A stretch of DNA of 64,000 nt from NCBI RefSeq assembly GCF_905147045.1, contig NC_065896.1:1451001-1515000 (forward strand). The letters are read 5' to 3'. The notes below the pieces were generated by a model. It did no database searches and had not been told where the DNA came from. It was given only the letters and a program-made list of their open reading frames with translations. Shown here one piece after another: positions 1-10,639 of this stretch (position 1 is the first letter of the stretch; the number at the start of each line of letters is the position of its first letter). A program made the translations under genes and the position numbers. Source of the DNA: Nymphalis io. Its lineage: Eukaryota > Arthropoda > Insecta > Lepidoptera > Nymphalidae.

Positions 1-162
1 TTTTAACAAATTTGGAACGAATTTAGATGACTGAATTAAAACATAGGCCCATAACATTTGCCTCCTCCGCACACATGCGCATGGGCATAGCCGTGGGCGG
101 AAGCTAGTTCCTTAAGACTTTAAAAATATTAAAAAACAATGAATCCGGAGCTGTGTAAAGAA

Positions 163-452
163 GTTTTTTTTATAGTATAGCTAGGCGGACGAGAATATGG
201 GTCACCTGATGGTAATTGGTCACCATAGATATTGGCATTGTAAGAAATTTTACTAATCGCTTACTTCGCTAATGCGCCACCAACCTTGGGAACTAAGATG
301 TTAAGTCCCTTGTGCCTGTAATTACACTGGCTCACTCACCCTTCAAACCGGTACACAACAATACCGAGTACTGCTGTTTTGCGGTAGAAAATCTGATGAG
401 TGGGTGGTACCTACTCAGACGAGCTCACACAATGCCCTACCAACTTATATAT
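163..452 (-). repeat. SINE-A copy, near full length
   Basis: The tail (poly-T on the plus strand) is at the left, followed by the diagnostic GGCGGACGAG, CACCTGATGGTAA, AATGCGCCACCAACCTTGGG and CTGTTTTGCGGTAGAA blocks and a 5' end near CCCTACCAAC. A few bases are missing between GGTCACC and ATAGATATTGG. It is one of more than 30 copies in the window. The 5' part has only weak tRNA-like A/B boxes, so its promoter ancestry is uncertain. Confidence 0.9.
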
Positions 453-759
453 GATAGTCACCTCTTTTACATCAACAGCTAAAATATGAGTAATGTTCGT
501 CGAATCACAAGGTCCCTGAAGTTGAAGTCCGTTGGAGATGGAGATGAGAAACAGGAGACTGGTTAGGCGATACATTATTACAACTCTCTCTTACGATTGA
601 AAACTCTAACTAAGCTAATGCGGTATACGATTTGCGGTATTTTAAATACTATCCTACGTATGCCCTGTCCTTATCTTTTTTAAAGCTTGGTGCATACTAT
701 TTCATTTGTAATAAAATATATATTTTATCAATTGCAATTGAATAAATCAATTGAGGTAT

Positions 760-955
760 ATTGGCAAATATGCCATTTGATGGTAATCGGTCACCTCAGC
801 TCACAATCATTAGAGCTGTAAAATTTATTAACCGTCCCGTATATCATCAATGCACCACCAACCTTGACTTCTAAGATGTAATGTCCTTTATGCCTGTAGT
901 TACACTAGCGCATCCACAATTCAAACCGGAGCCTAAAAAACTAACATAACTGTTT
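760..955 (-). repeat. SINE-A copy, degenerate
   Basis: It keeps the order GCCATTTGATGGTAA, AATGCACCACCAACCTTG, TAAGATGTAATGTCC and TTCAAACCGGA but is heavily mutated. It lacks a recognisable tail and the last 60 bp of the 5' end, so it is an old insertion. Confidence 0.75.
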
Positions 956-1294
956 GGCTTGAATATGTATATCTTCCGGTTTGATAAGTAATAAAGCTAG
1001 TTTAATCTATATTATTATAACATATTTTATTTAGATAAATTTTAACGTCTAACATCACGAACGTCTCAAAACACTACACGCGAGGACTGCTTATCGACTA
1101 TTGTAGTGATCGAGAGTGATCGAAAGCATAGCATACTATGGCATGGCATTCCCCTAAGAAGCCCAAGCCATGCCATCGCATTTTAGTGGGTAAGAATCCT
1201 ATATTGTCTCATTCCATCTAGGAACCGGATCATTTGAAGATTTCTCCTGTGTCAAAAATAAAAACATTGTAATATTATAATAATATAACATAAG

Positions 1295-1432
1295 GCATTT
1301 TATACAGAATAGATAAGCGGAAGAGCATATGGGCCACCTGAAGGTAAGTTTTCACTAACGCCCATATACGTTGGCATTGTAAGAAATTTTAACCATCGCT
1401 TACATCGCCAATGCGCTACCAACCTTTTTTTA
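1295..1432 (-). repeat. SINE-A 3' half, truncated at a GC-rich junction
   Basis: The tail-proximal half is present (GGGCCACCTGAAGGTAA, GGCATTGTAAGAAATTTTAACC, CAATGCGCTACCAACC). Family similarity stops abruptly after ACCAACC, where a short T run leads into GC-rich sequence. The break looks like the insertion point of another retroelement, with its poly-T at 1426-1431. Confidence 0.8.
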
Positions 1433-1800
1433 CGCTGGAAAATTGGGTGGTTTTTCCCCACTTGAAATGGGGGTGTATGTGGGACTCGCCAGCGCTGAAG
1501 CATGCGCCGGAATACCCACTAAAAACCAGCGGTACCCACACCTCCATACTATCGTGTCACCCCGACGGTTGGCCCGCCTCTGCGGGCCTCCGAAATCCTA
1601 GGGGGTTCTCGGGGTACAGAGACCCCCTAGCCCCGGCAACATGGCGGAAGAAGAAGGTGTGCATAGTGCCGACGCCCTACTCTCCGGTCTTTTTCGGCGA
1701 AGCGGGTTGGCGGACGCCCTGGCTTCGCGCTCCTACTGCATATTTTCGCAAAAGGCTTACTACCAGTGAATGCTTCAAGTACTGGCTTTAAGTTCACCAA
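1433..1800. other. GC-rich island, probable retroelement fragment
   Basis: This block is clearly richer in G and C than its surroundings, especially 1500-1740, and includes an inverted motif CTAGGGGGT/ACCCCCTAG near 1608-1630. A plus-strand frame is open from 1411 to 1791 (126 codons, rich in Pro, Arg and Trp). I recognise no domain, and its start lies in the neighbouring SINE, so I do not call it a gene. The sharp left junction with a T run suggests inserted retroelement sequence, perhaps a LINE untranslated region. A CpG-rich host segment is an alternative. Confidence 0.4.
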
Positions 1801-2078
1801 TGTCTCAATAAGCCACGGTCTCCCCCTTCAATTTTGAGAAGGTTTTGAAGGTTATGATACTGTGCTGCCCTATTTCAGGTTAGTTATAAAGTAGCAAAAT
1901 TTATAACAGAAGTTATCTATCGTCTGTCGTCTGAAAATTATTACGCTTAGAAAGCTGAAAATTAGAATAAAGTTTTATTTTATGGTATAACCAAAACTGG
2001 TCCTAATATATTAGCATGTTTCTATACCCTTATGAAAAGTTTGAAAAATACAATACTAGCCAATTATGCAACAGATAT

Positions 2079-2130
2079 TCGAGTGTATAGCGCAATACAT
2101 CATACCTGATGTATTGCGCTATACACTCGA
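2079..2130. repeat. Perfect 24-bp inverted repeat (hairpin)
   Basis: Arms 2079-2102 and 2107-2130 are exact reverse complements around a 4-nt loop (TACC). The left arm begins TCGAGTGTATAGCGCAATAC. No repeat family seen here explains it. It could be a hairpin RNA template or a snap-back duplication left by repair. Confidence 0.9.
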
Positions 2131-2162
2131 TATATATTGATACCTTATGCGCAAGCACATCA

Positions 2163-2240
2163 GAACTCTCCTATCTCTTCCTTACATAATTCAATGGGAC
2201 TGCAAGTTGACATTACGGGAAAGAGTTCAAGGTGGTGGAT
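2163..2240 (-). repeat. SINE-D internal fragment
   Basis: A degenerate match to the middle of SINE-D: TCAATGGGACTGCAAGTTGACAT and GGAAAGAGTTCAAGG correspond to the GATGGGACGGCAATCCGACA and GGAAAGAGTTCAGGCG blocks at 58768-58808. Confidence 0.55.
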
Positions 2241-2499
2241 TTTCCAGTTTTTTTTATTAGCACTATCCAAGGACCTCGGAATCTTTTGCCTTGAGCTGCT
2301 AAGCCAATAGCAGTAGTCAGTTATATTAGTCAATTACTATGTTGCATATAAATGACATGTAGATTAAAGTATGCTAGTCAGCAACTACAAAAGCAAGGCA
2401 CTGTGGTAAGAATAAGAGCGATGCTTACGATTCCAGTTCTGGGAAATTACCATTTTTTTTATTAATAATAATACAACATTTATTTTACAATATAATATA

Positions 2500-2690
2500 A
2501 TATCCTGGGACATTATTCACACGTGGCCATCTGATCCCAAACTAAGCAGAGCTTGTACGTTGGAAACCAGACAACTGATATACTACATATACTACTTCTC
2601 TTTTGTAAATACATTCTTATACGAATAATTACACCCAGACTCAGGACAAACAGAAATGCTCATGCACACAGATGACTGTCCTGGGTGTCC
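2500..2690 (-). repeat. SINE-C copy, lacking the tRNA-like head
   Basis: It runs from CCTGGGACATTATTCACAC through CAGACAACTGATATACTAC to TGTCCTGGGTG, then stops before the B-box region that is intact in the copy at 41374. It is therefore 5'-truncated. Confidence 0.85.
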
Positions 2691-3248
2691 AATGGCCCGT
2701 CATTAAAGTCTTAAATAAAGAGAAATAAAAATTAAAAATAGTTATCGTACTATGAATGCTAGCAGCATTTCCCTTTTGAATCGCAATTCCGATTCTCTGG
2801 GCAAAAAATGAATCAGCCCTTCTGTTAAATTTTAATATGTCACATTTAATTTACCATTTAATTTTCATGAAAAGTATTTGAGTTTATAACTCATCTCATC
2901 TCAAGGAAAACAAATTTAGGAAACCTGAATATCTCAAACGAGAATCAGTTACACTTTTCTATTCCTTACCTTTTCCTTAATAGCTGGTTGTTATAGGTTA
3001 CAGTTATTGTTCTTCTTTAGACCAATGAGCCAGTCAATCGTTATTACGAATATAATTATTATGCTCTCTACTTTATATTCGCAATCATTTATCACGCAAA
3101 GTGAAGTACATTTTATCATACGTTTTAAAATGATGACACTACTTGTTTCATAAGAGAAAAGTTTACACTATATCATCGACTGACTCGCTGACTTTGATAA
3201 TTATTTAAATAATGATGATTTAAATCGATCAAATTTTTGTAAAAGGTA
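2691..3248. other. Unannotated AT-rich sequence
   Basis: No open frame, splice-bounded exon or recognised repeat is visible here. Confidence 0.6.
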
Positions 3249-3524
3249 GGTCCCACACAGCAGTTATATAATTTTATAAAATGTTGCATAACATTTGTTG
3301 TCTAACTTTTTTTAAGCAAATTGTAACAAAAATTATACAACTAATTACAACATGATACAACAAATTATAACTTTTGTTGTGTATATACACATACATATAC
3401 GTTGTTACGCAACAGATTATAATTATGTATGCAGATCTTATATAGAGATTATGTAGGCAGACACGAACTGATGGTTACATAATGTTATACGATGTTATAC
3501 AACAAGTTGAATCGGTGTGGGAGC
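3249..3524. mobile_element. MITE-like element with short terminal inverted repeats
   Basis: The block starts GGTCCCACACAGC and ends CGGTGTGGGAGC, giving imperfect inverted termini of about 10 bp. The roughly 276-bp interior is non-coding and rich in ACAAC and TATAC motifs, as is usual for non-autonomous DNA transposons. The target-site duplication is unclear; TA dinucleotides sit near both ends. It could also be host DNA with a chance inverted repeat. Confidence 0.45.
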
Positions 3525-3882
3525 GTTAATAGCATAAGGTAAATGACGATATTTAATAGAAATACGTAGAATTGCTATTTCAATAAAATAACTCCGATGT
3601 CATAAAAGTCAGAGACACAGTCCTAGTAGCGTGATAGTGAGCAATAGATAATAACAATATCATAAGGAGGACATATGGCCTCGAACAATAACATGATGAG
3701 TTTCCAATAAGTTGCACGTGATATTCAATGTTTTAAAACTAAAAACTTACTTACTTTATTGTATACCACAAAGATTAAAAAAAATACAAAACATGGATGC
3801 AACCTAATTATGGGCAGCATACAACTTTGGCGACCTTATCGCTTCATAGCGATCTCTCCCAGGTAACCAACGGTGTAAGTAC

Positions 3883-4648
3883 TTTTTTTTTTTTTTTATA
3901 TTCGCCGGGAGGGCAAATGACTCTACTCCACCTGATGGTAAGTGGTAGTCCAAACGCGACGACGGCCAGTACAGACGGGAAAAACGTTCTGCACTAGCCG
4001 CCTTCGCCTTGCCGGCCCGCAAGATGCCTCTTCACGCCTCGTTTGAAGGAACCCGGGTTGTAAGAGGAGGGGAACACGTGAGCTGGTAAGGAATTCCATT
4101 TTTTGGAAGTGCGACAAAGAAAGGAGTTGCCAAATTTCTTTGTTCGCGATGGAATTGATGTCACAGTTAGGCGGTGACATCGAGAACCAGCTCGCGTGGA
4201 CTTAAGAAGGAAGGGGGAAGCGGAAATTAGAGAGAATAATTCCTCAGAGCACTCGCCGTGATACAGTCGATAGAAAGCGCTCAGTGCTGCTATCTCACGA
4301 CGCAATTGTAAAGGTTCAAGGGTGTGACCTTTACGTCGCCAATAATGCGTACGGCACGTCGCTGCAACCGGTCCAAGGCCTCAAATAGGTACTTAGCGGA
4401 GCCATCCCAAAGGTGCGAACAATATTCCACGCAAGACCGTACCTGTGTTTTGTACAGCAAGCACAGTTGTTGTGGCGTGAAAAATCGCCGCACCTTGTTC
4501 AGAACTCCGAGTTTCCATGAAACTGTTTTTATAACAGCCTCGATGTAATCCCTTGGACTAAGGTCGCAGCGAACGTCAATCCCCAGCATGGCGATTTTGC
4601 TTTGCATCACCAGCGGAGTACCACAGAGGGAGGGAAGAGGGGAAAAAA
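3883..4648 (-). pseudogene. Jockey-type LINE: 3' end of ORF2, frameshifted and 5'-truncated
   Basis: Read on the minus strand, 4610-4290 encodes the end of a reverse-transcriptase ORF2: LGIDVRCDLS, then CLLYKTQVRSCVEYCSHLWDG and ALDRLQRRAVRIIGD, typical of the thumb/tail region of Jockey-like LINEs. A single-base frameshift near 4300 moves the frame. Translation resumes as REIAALSAFYRLYHGECSEEL and runs to KRGVKRHLAGRQGEGG near 3997, the usual extreme C terminus. About 75 bp of 3' UTR and a poly(A) tail (T run 3883-3897) follow. Everything upstream (endonuclease, reverse-transcriptase core) is absent; the copy ends where a SINE-A begins at 4650. It is dead on arrival or decayed. Related tails lie at 14469 and 60140. 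Confidence 0.85.
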
Positions 4649-4649
4649 C

Positions 4650-4878
4650 TCTTTTTTTATAGAATAGGAAGGCGGACGAGCATTTGGGACACCTGATGGT
4701 AAGTGGTCACCAATGCCCATAGCATTGTAAGATATGTTAACCATCGCTTACATCTCCAATGCGCCACCAACCTTGAGAACTAAGATGTTACAAGGGACCT
4801 TGTGCCTGTAATTACACTGGCTCACTCACCCTTCAAACCGGAACACAACAATACCAGGTTCTGCTGTTTTGCGGTAGA
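4650..4878 (-). repeat. SINE-A copy, 5'-truncated, abutting LINE debris
   Basis: It starts with a T run and TATAGAATAGGAAGGCGGACG, close to consensus, and ends after CTGTTTTGCGGTAGA, losing about 60 bp of the head. Confidence 0.9.
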
Positions 4879-4880
4879 TT

Positions 4881-5452
4881 ATACTCATAGAAATGAAGTT
4901 GAAAAACTATTTCGATTATGAAATAAATTGAAAAAAAAGAGAAAATTACTTTAAAATATTTGTATGATACACTAGAAATGAGCACATCGCAGACAGCACC
5001 CCGTTTTAAAATGCTAATAACAGTGAATTGCTTTAAACTTGTCCGGCAATTGTATCTACCCTGCATTTCTAAATACTTAATGGATATGTCTAAAAATAAA
5101 TATTAACCACCGAAATATAAAATAATCTAAAATTAGTATTCTAATAAAAAAAGTAGATAAATTAATAACTTAAGCCGTGATTTAAGTCAGGACGTCATTG
5201 GTCGATCTAAATATAATAATCTATGGTAGTCCTGATGGATTCGTGAAAAAATGGCGATTTAAATGGCGGCGCAGATGTTATCGAAACTTTGGAAGTAAAA
5301 TTAAAATGAATATAAATAGTTATGAGGAATAGTGCGATTTCGATAATGTAGACGATGTCAGGAATGGTTAATTTTCCTTACGGCGCCATTGTCTATGACC
5401 ATTAGTCCGTTCGCTTACAAATAATATAAACATCACTTTAAAAAATTAAGAC
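4881..5452. other. Unannotated AT-rich sequence
   Basis: Short open frames only. No splice-bounded coding segment or repeat was recognised. Confidence 0.6.
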
Positions 5453-5568
5453 ACACTCCGGGCTCTAAACTCAATAAATTTTTTATTGGCCCGATCTGGG
5501 ATTTGAATCCAGGATCTCCGGGTCTGCCGCCTTACATCTAGCTACTAGACCAACGAGGTAGTCAAAAG
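5453..5568 (-). repeat. SINE-D head (tRNA-like promoter part)
   Basis: The reverse strand reads a tRNA-like head: GACTACCTCGTTGGTCTAGT (A box) and CCTGGATTCAAATCCCAG (B box), followed by GGGCCAATAAAAAATTTATT. The body and tail beyond are missing. Confidence 0.8.
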
Positions 5569-6238
5569 CGTTGACTATTATAATCATTATTATTACATTA
5601 AAATGATAAGGCGTAGTTGATTTAAAAAGAAAAACGGGAGTTTTATGATATTTTAACAATTATGCTATTTAACTACGTATTATTTAAGATAATTATATCG
5701 TATATTGTATATAAATCCATAGACGGAAAGCCACTGAAGATAAACTTTCGTGGTTTTTGTAGTGCCATCATTTAATTTATTTAGTTATATTATTAAATAA
5801 ATAACATGAATATAACACAAAAATTATATCATATTATTACTTTGAACACTCGTTCTAATATTATTTTATAGTGAATCATGAGGTGATTGTTATTTTCAAG
5901 TGCTTGTAGAAATTATAAGTCAACGTTATTGAACATACTTATTTAAAGATTCAATAATAGATAAAATATTTGTAATTTGTTTTATATCAGGTAATCAGTT
6001 AGGGTCTTCCCACCATCTATTGAAATGTTTCAATTCATTACGTACGCTTTATAAAATTTTATTTATGAAATTAAAATATTTTGTCTGGAATAACAATTCA
6101 TCTTTTGAGTTAATAATAAAGGCAAAATTAGCTAAAAAAATTGCAATGTCAAAAATAAATTATATATTAAAACTAATAAATTTAATACTATTGAAGAAAT
6201 AATCAGCTTGCAAGAAACACATAAAATGAGGTTGTGCA
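5569..6238. other. Unannotated, very AT-rich
   Basis: A 60-codon frame at 6020-6202 is almost all Lys, Ile, Asn and Leu, as expected from AT-rich noise. Confidence 0.6.
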
Positions 6239-6345
6239 TTTAAGCCTTACGCTTTGTGCATCATGCCCGACTGGGTAGGCTCAAAACCTTCTCATACAGA
6301 GAAGAGGAAGCCGTAGCCCAGAAGTGGGATGTCTACTCGGTACTA
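6239..6345 (+). repeat. SINE-B 3' fragment, degenerate
   Basis: It matches the SINE-B tail: CTCAAAACCTTCTCATACAG, AGAGGAAGCCGTAGCCCAG and AAGTGGGATGTCTAC. The promoter half is gone. Confidence 0.65.
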
Positions 6346-6467
6346 CTTCCCTTCTTTTAATTTTATTTCATAATATATAATTTGTTGTATTTTATAAAAA
6401 CCATTTACATTTTATAGGAATAATTTGTACTTTTTTTATTGTATTACTAGGTACTATATTTATTTGA

Positions 6468-6732
6468 TTTTTTTTTATAGCATAGGTATGTGGATGGGCA
6501 TTAGGGCCACCTGATGGTGAGTCGTCCCCACCACCCAAAGACATTAGCTATGTAAGAAATTACCATTCCTTACATCGCCAATGCGCCATCAATCTTGGGA
6601 ACTAAGATGTTACGTCACCCTTCAAATTGGAACACAAGAATAACAAGTATAGATTTATTGCCGTGAATATGTTATGAGTACCCACTCATGAGGTACCTCC
6701 AGACGGATTTGCACAATTTCCTACCACCGAGT
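6468..6732 (-). repeat. SINE-A copy, diverged, full span
   Basis: It runs from the T-rich end at 6468 to CCTACCACCGAG. It has a short internal deletion around GTTACGTCACCCTTCAAA that removes the GTGCCTGTAATTACACTGG block. Confidence 0.85.
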
Positions 6733-8339
6733 AAGAGTATTCTGCTAATGTCAAGTAGGAGATTGAAAGGTTACTTTAAAGATTTTCGTTGCTACTGTTA
6801 GAAATAATACAACTATTATAAATAAAACAACGTAATCAATATAATTGAATGAATGATTAGAATATTAATATCATATTGTAAGACTCAATCAGATTGACTC
6901 GATCATAAATTATTGTGTGTATATGTTACTGGAGAATCTTTCATTATTGTTATTAAACAATAATAATCTACATTTTTAATCTGGCAACAAGAACATTGAC
7001 AGATGGCAGATGCAGATTGACAGATTTATAGCGGGAAATTAATTGATATTGAATCCCCTCTTACGAGTATTTCGTAGTAAATAATTTGTGTGTAAATATT
7101 TATATCCCTTATATTTGTTTGTATTATACCAAAATTGTTTTTTTAGGGATCATTCATCCATTTAATAAAAATCTCGTTTTATTTCTGAGTTGATATCAAG
7201 TCCTTACAGTAGTATACAACGAGATAAGGCTACCAAAATATTGGGGTTTGTACGTTTAAAGATGATTATTACTAGATGGGTTTAAATCGGGTAGCATTTC
7301 TATTATGTACACAACAAGAATTTGACGAAGCTATAAAAATCAATATATAATACAAGAAGATAATTCGAAAAGGCTAACTTGAAAAAAATCTGTTGAAAAA
7401 GAAATTGAATGAATGTGACTTTAAGTCACGTGATAACAACTATTTTATATAAATACATTAATCGGTAAAACTGACATGGATTTTGATATGTATTGATGAC
7501 GTCATTCCTGTAAAAAGCAATTTCGTTCGGAGCTATTGTGTGTAATGGAGTCAGGGCTAATAAAAAGGGGTTGAGTTTTATGCTTCAACACCAAGTGTCC
7601 CTTTCGAGTTCCAATTTTTAACGTTGTATAAGTAAAATAATTGAAGAGCTGGCTAGTCACGAAATGTCATGTCCATAGAGCCAGCTATATGAAATTATAA
7701 TTCTGATGTGAATTAAACAAGTGCGAAAATTATAACTTCAACGACATGTATATATATATGTTTTATTTGTATTTTAGAAATCTAGAAGCGTTGATCTTAA
7801 TTTTCGATTAAGTCTGAAAGAAATTTTTCTTTTATTAGATTTTGTATGGCTAAATCCTGTTCAAAGTTAAAAACAAAATATTGTATGTAATCTACATTAT
7901 ATATTTGAAAGAAAGAAAGAAAAAAAAACTCGAAATCATTAAATTTAGCTGATTTAAACTTGTAATTATATGGGTATGGGTTATCAATAAATTAATAATT
8001 AATTTTGTAAGTTTAAAAATAAGCTAGGACTGCTTCAAAGCGATTTGTCGTAAAATTCTTTCATTTTATTTTATTACGATTAATCCACTCATAAATTTTT
8101 GAGTTTGTAAATTTTATATTATTATGTTAAAGGTATATGTTATAGGAAAGCGTTGATAATTTGAATACTGACAATTTGAATTTTAAAATAAAAGAAATAA
8201 TGTCGTATATCGTATTCTATACTCTCCTTCGCGATAATTTCGACATCGACGCCAGTCCGTCCAAAAACTATTAAAACAATATACATAAAACCTATACCAG
8301 ACGACGCGGCGCATTTCGTAGAAGGTTTTTGGATATAAT
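6733..8339. other. Unannotated AT-rich sequence
   Basis: No coding exon or repeat family was recognised. It holds short A and TA runs and a TGACGTCA octamer near 7499. Confidence 0.55.
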
Positions 8340-8390
8340 ATAATTATATAAGTAGCTGCGCTTGACGTGACAAGCGTGAATTTCATGTTC
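8340..8390 (-). repeat. Dispersed low-copy repeat F fragment
   Basis: The reverse strand reads ATGAAATTCACGCTTGTCAC followed by GTCAAG, closely matching 52186-52210 and, more weakly, 61650-61680. It is probably a decayed non-LTR or DNA-transposon end. Confidence 0.45.
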
Positions 8391-8859
8391 TTGTAATATC
8401 TATGAATTATCCCAAATTGATATACATTAAGCTTTACATCTGCTTACAATTATATAAAGATATTGTACTTTGTATTCTTAAACAAATTAATATTATAAAT
8501 TTAACCAGTTAGAGATATGGGACTCATAATTATTGTTAATATATCATATTGTTTGTAAGCTAATATTTCGAGGTCACGTCGTGCAACGTTTTGTGTAACG
8601 TTTGAGTTAAAACGTGACCTGTACTACGTCACTCGCTCTATAATTTATTTACACTTTCCCGAGAACGAGAGCTTGGAAATAAGGTTAACATAGCGATTTT
8701 GATAAAAAATACAACAAAAATCACGTTACGCATGTAACATGGGCGTTCTAATATTTTCAAAAGATAAAATTGTATTTTGTTTGTAATTGACTAGCTACCC
8801 ATATTAGCTTCATGCATGGCTGGCATGAGTAGAATAAGGGCTTCCATTAAACGTTCATT
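8391..8859. other. Unannotated AT-rich sequence
   Basis: Nothing recognisable apart from scattered palindromic bits such as CACGTCGTGCAACG near 8575. Confidence 0.5.
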
Positions 8860-9030
8860 AATTAAAGGAGAAACACATAAAAAGAAATTCTAAGAATTTT
8901 GTTGTGCCATGAACCTTCCAAACAACAAACAAGAACACCTCATCTAGTTTTCATCACAATAGGTTCATTGGTTTAGAAACGCATACAGGACAAACATACA
9001 AACCATTTTTTATTTATATATGAGATAAAC
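8860..9030 (+). repeat. Decayed dispersed repeat (E-type)
   Basis: The phrase CATCACAATAGGTTCATTGG, TTTAGAAACGCATACAGGAC, AAACATACAAACCAT is the kind of end sequence seen on many lepidopteran decayed repeats. No termini can be set. Confidence 0.4.
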
Positions 9031-9267
9031 AATTAGTATATTTTTAACTTAACCTATGGCGATCTGTCATCTGGCGAGACGTCAATGAACGCACGTGAGT
9101 TAGGTTCTTGTGGACGGAACTCGTGACCAGAGTGCTTCATAAGATGACGACGGTCTGGCACGTGACCTCATTAAATATGAACTGAATATACTTGGAAATA
9201 CAAGGACATTTGTCCTGTAAAAGAATATGTGGCTGATATGATAGATAATAATATTATATCACGTAAC
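9031..9267. other. Unannotated sequence
   Basis: A slightly GC-richer patch at 9056-9170 has no long open frame and no clear splice pair. Confidence 0.5.
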
Positions 9268-9555
9268 AGTTAGGAATGACCCACTGCTGGGCTAAATCCT
9301 CATCTTTTTTAAAGCGAACTTATTCAATTACAAGGCCTTCAAAGCGGGTGCAATCTGTTGGTGCCACATGTGAATATTTGTGAATACAGATTTTCATACG
9401 ACACAAGCAGGTTTCCAAATATTTTGCTTGCACCGAGTCGAGATGAATTATCAATAAATTAAGCACATGAAAATTCATTAGATTTTGTCTGGGCTTGAAT
9501 CTGCGACCTTCGGTTTAAATCCACATGATCTGGCTGTGGCTTAATGGGTCATCAC
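9268..9555 (-). repeat. SINE-B-like copy, strongly diverged
   Basis: SINE-B blocks are recognisable in order: GACCCACTGCTGGGCTAA, TGCCACATGTGAATA, CAGGTTTCC, GAGATGAATTAT, AAATTAAGCACATGAAAATTC and a tRNA-like head near TTAATGGGTCATC. The spacing and many bases differ from the other copies. It may be a separate subfamily. Confidence 0.65.
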
Positions 9556-9750
9556 TGCTGTTAGTATTACAGCTTCATTTCTATGCTAGCATCTACTTAA
9601 GCCATTAAAATCTAAACAAGTTTTATCAAGTAGTTCTGCGTGTCATCGCAGCTCTATTTTACTAGAAATAGAGAGGTAATGGCTCCTGCTGAAGCTATTC
9701 GAACCTACTGCTATACAATCTACTCACCAGAGGCCAAGACCTTTTGCGCA

Positions 9751-10030
9751 TAGTATTTTTTATGACTTAAGTAGGTGGACAGGCAAACGGGCCACCTTAT
9801 GATGGTATGGTGTTTAACGCCGCCCATAGAAATCGGCATTGTAAGAAATATTAAGCATCCATTATATTGCTAATGCGCCACCAACTGTGGGAACTAAGAT
9901 GTTATGTACCTCGAGCCTGTAGTTACACTGGCTCACTCACACCTCTAACTGGAATACAACAAACTAAATACTTAAGTTTTTGGGTTATAACCTACCCAGG
10001 CGAACTTGCACTAAGTCCTACCACCAAGTA
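9751..10030 (-). repeat. SINE-A copy, diverged
   Basis: Nearly the full span, from the T-rich tail to TCCTACCACCAAG. It is mutated in the tail region (GGTGGACAGGCAAACGGGCC) and in the head. Confidence 0.85.
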
Positions 10031-10039
10031 AAATAATAA

Positions 10040-10100
10040 GTATGTCCCTTTTGCCTGAAATCACAATGCCTCATTCACCCTCCAATTCGAAACAGAGCGA
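10040..10100 (-). repeat. SINE-A internal fragment
   Basis: GTATGTCCCTTTTGCCTGAA and CTCATTCACCCTCCAATTCG match the central blocks. It sits 10 bp past the preceding copy and may be a partial duplication of it or a second old insertion. Confidence 0.55.
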
Positions 10101-10179
10101 TGCTAATTTTGATAAGGGTTGGAGCGTTACATGAGTAAATTATTTTATGAAGTAATTTTTGTTTTGATATTATTTAATA

Positions 10180-10430
10180 ATATCCTAGGACATTATTCAC
10201 ACACGGCCATCTGATCCCAAGCTAAGCAGAGCTTGTACTATGGAAACAGACAACTATTATACCATATATATTATTTTTCTTTTGTAAATACATACTTATA
10301 TAGATAATTACACCCAGAATCAGGACAAAGTGGCATGTTTCTGCACACAAATGTCTGTCCTGGGTGGGAATCGAACCTACAACCTTCGGCGTGAAAGTAA
10401 GAATCTACCAACCACGCCAATCGGCCCTTC
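10180..10430 (-). repeat. SINE-C copy, full length
   Basis: It begins TATCCTAGGACATTATTC and ends with the tRNA-like head. The reverse strand shows GGTTCGATTCCCACCCAGGA (B box) and TGGTAGATTCTTAC. Its closest relatives are at 2500, 41374 and 44497. Confidence 0.9.
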
Positions 10431-10512
10431 AAATATATTTATGTCTAAGGTTTCACTGACAGTAGTCGTGTTTAATTATTTTTTTATGTGAAAACATCTT
10501 AGCGATCGGTAC

Positions 10513-10596
10513 ATGGTAGGGGCTAACTGTGGTTTCGAGCGTCAGAGCGTCAGAAGCATAAGATATCGAGCGTCACATGACGTCAACGTAAGATTT
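10513..10596 (-). repeat. TGACGTCA-containing array relative (R element)
   Basis: On the reverse strand this reads AAATCTTACGTTGACGTCAT, then GTGACGCTCG, CTGACGCTCG and CAGTTAGCCCCTAC. It is the same series of motifs, in order, as the 30-bp tandem array at 46103-46217 on the plus strand. Confidence 0.6.
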
Positions 10597-10639
10597 GTTA
10601 TTGTAAGTGCGCTAATATGTGCATGAGATCGGTACATGA

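Noticed and set aside
1411..1791. 126-codon plus-strand ORF as a gene
   Set aside because: Begins inside SINE-A and crosses a junction into GC-rich DNA, where long open frames are expected by chance; no domain.
3923..4180. 85-codon minus-strand ORF
   Set aside because: Out-of-frame shadow of the same LINE region as the 3994-4305 frame.
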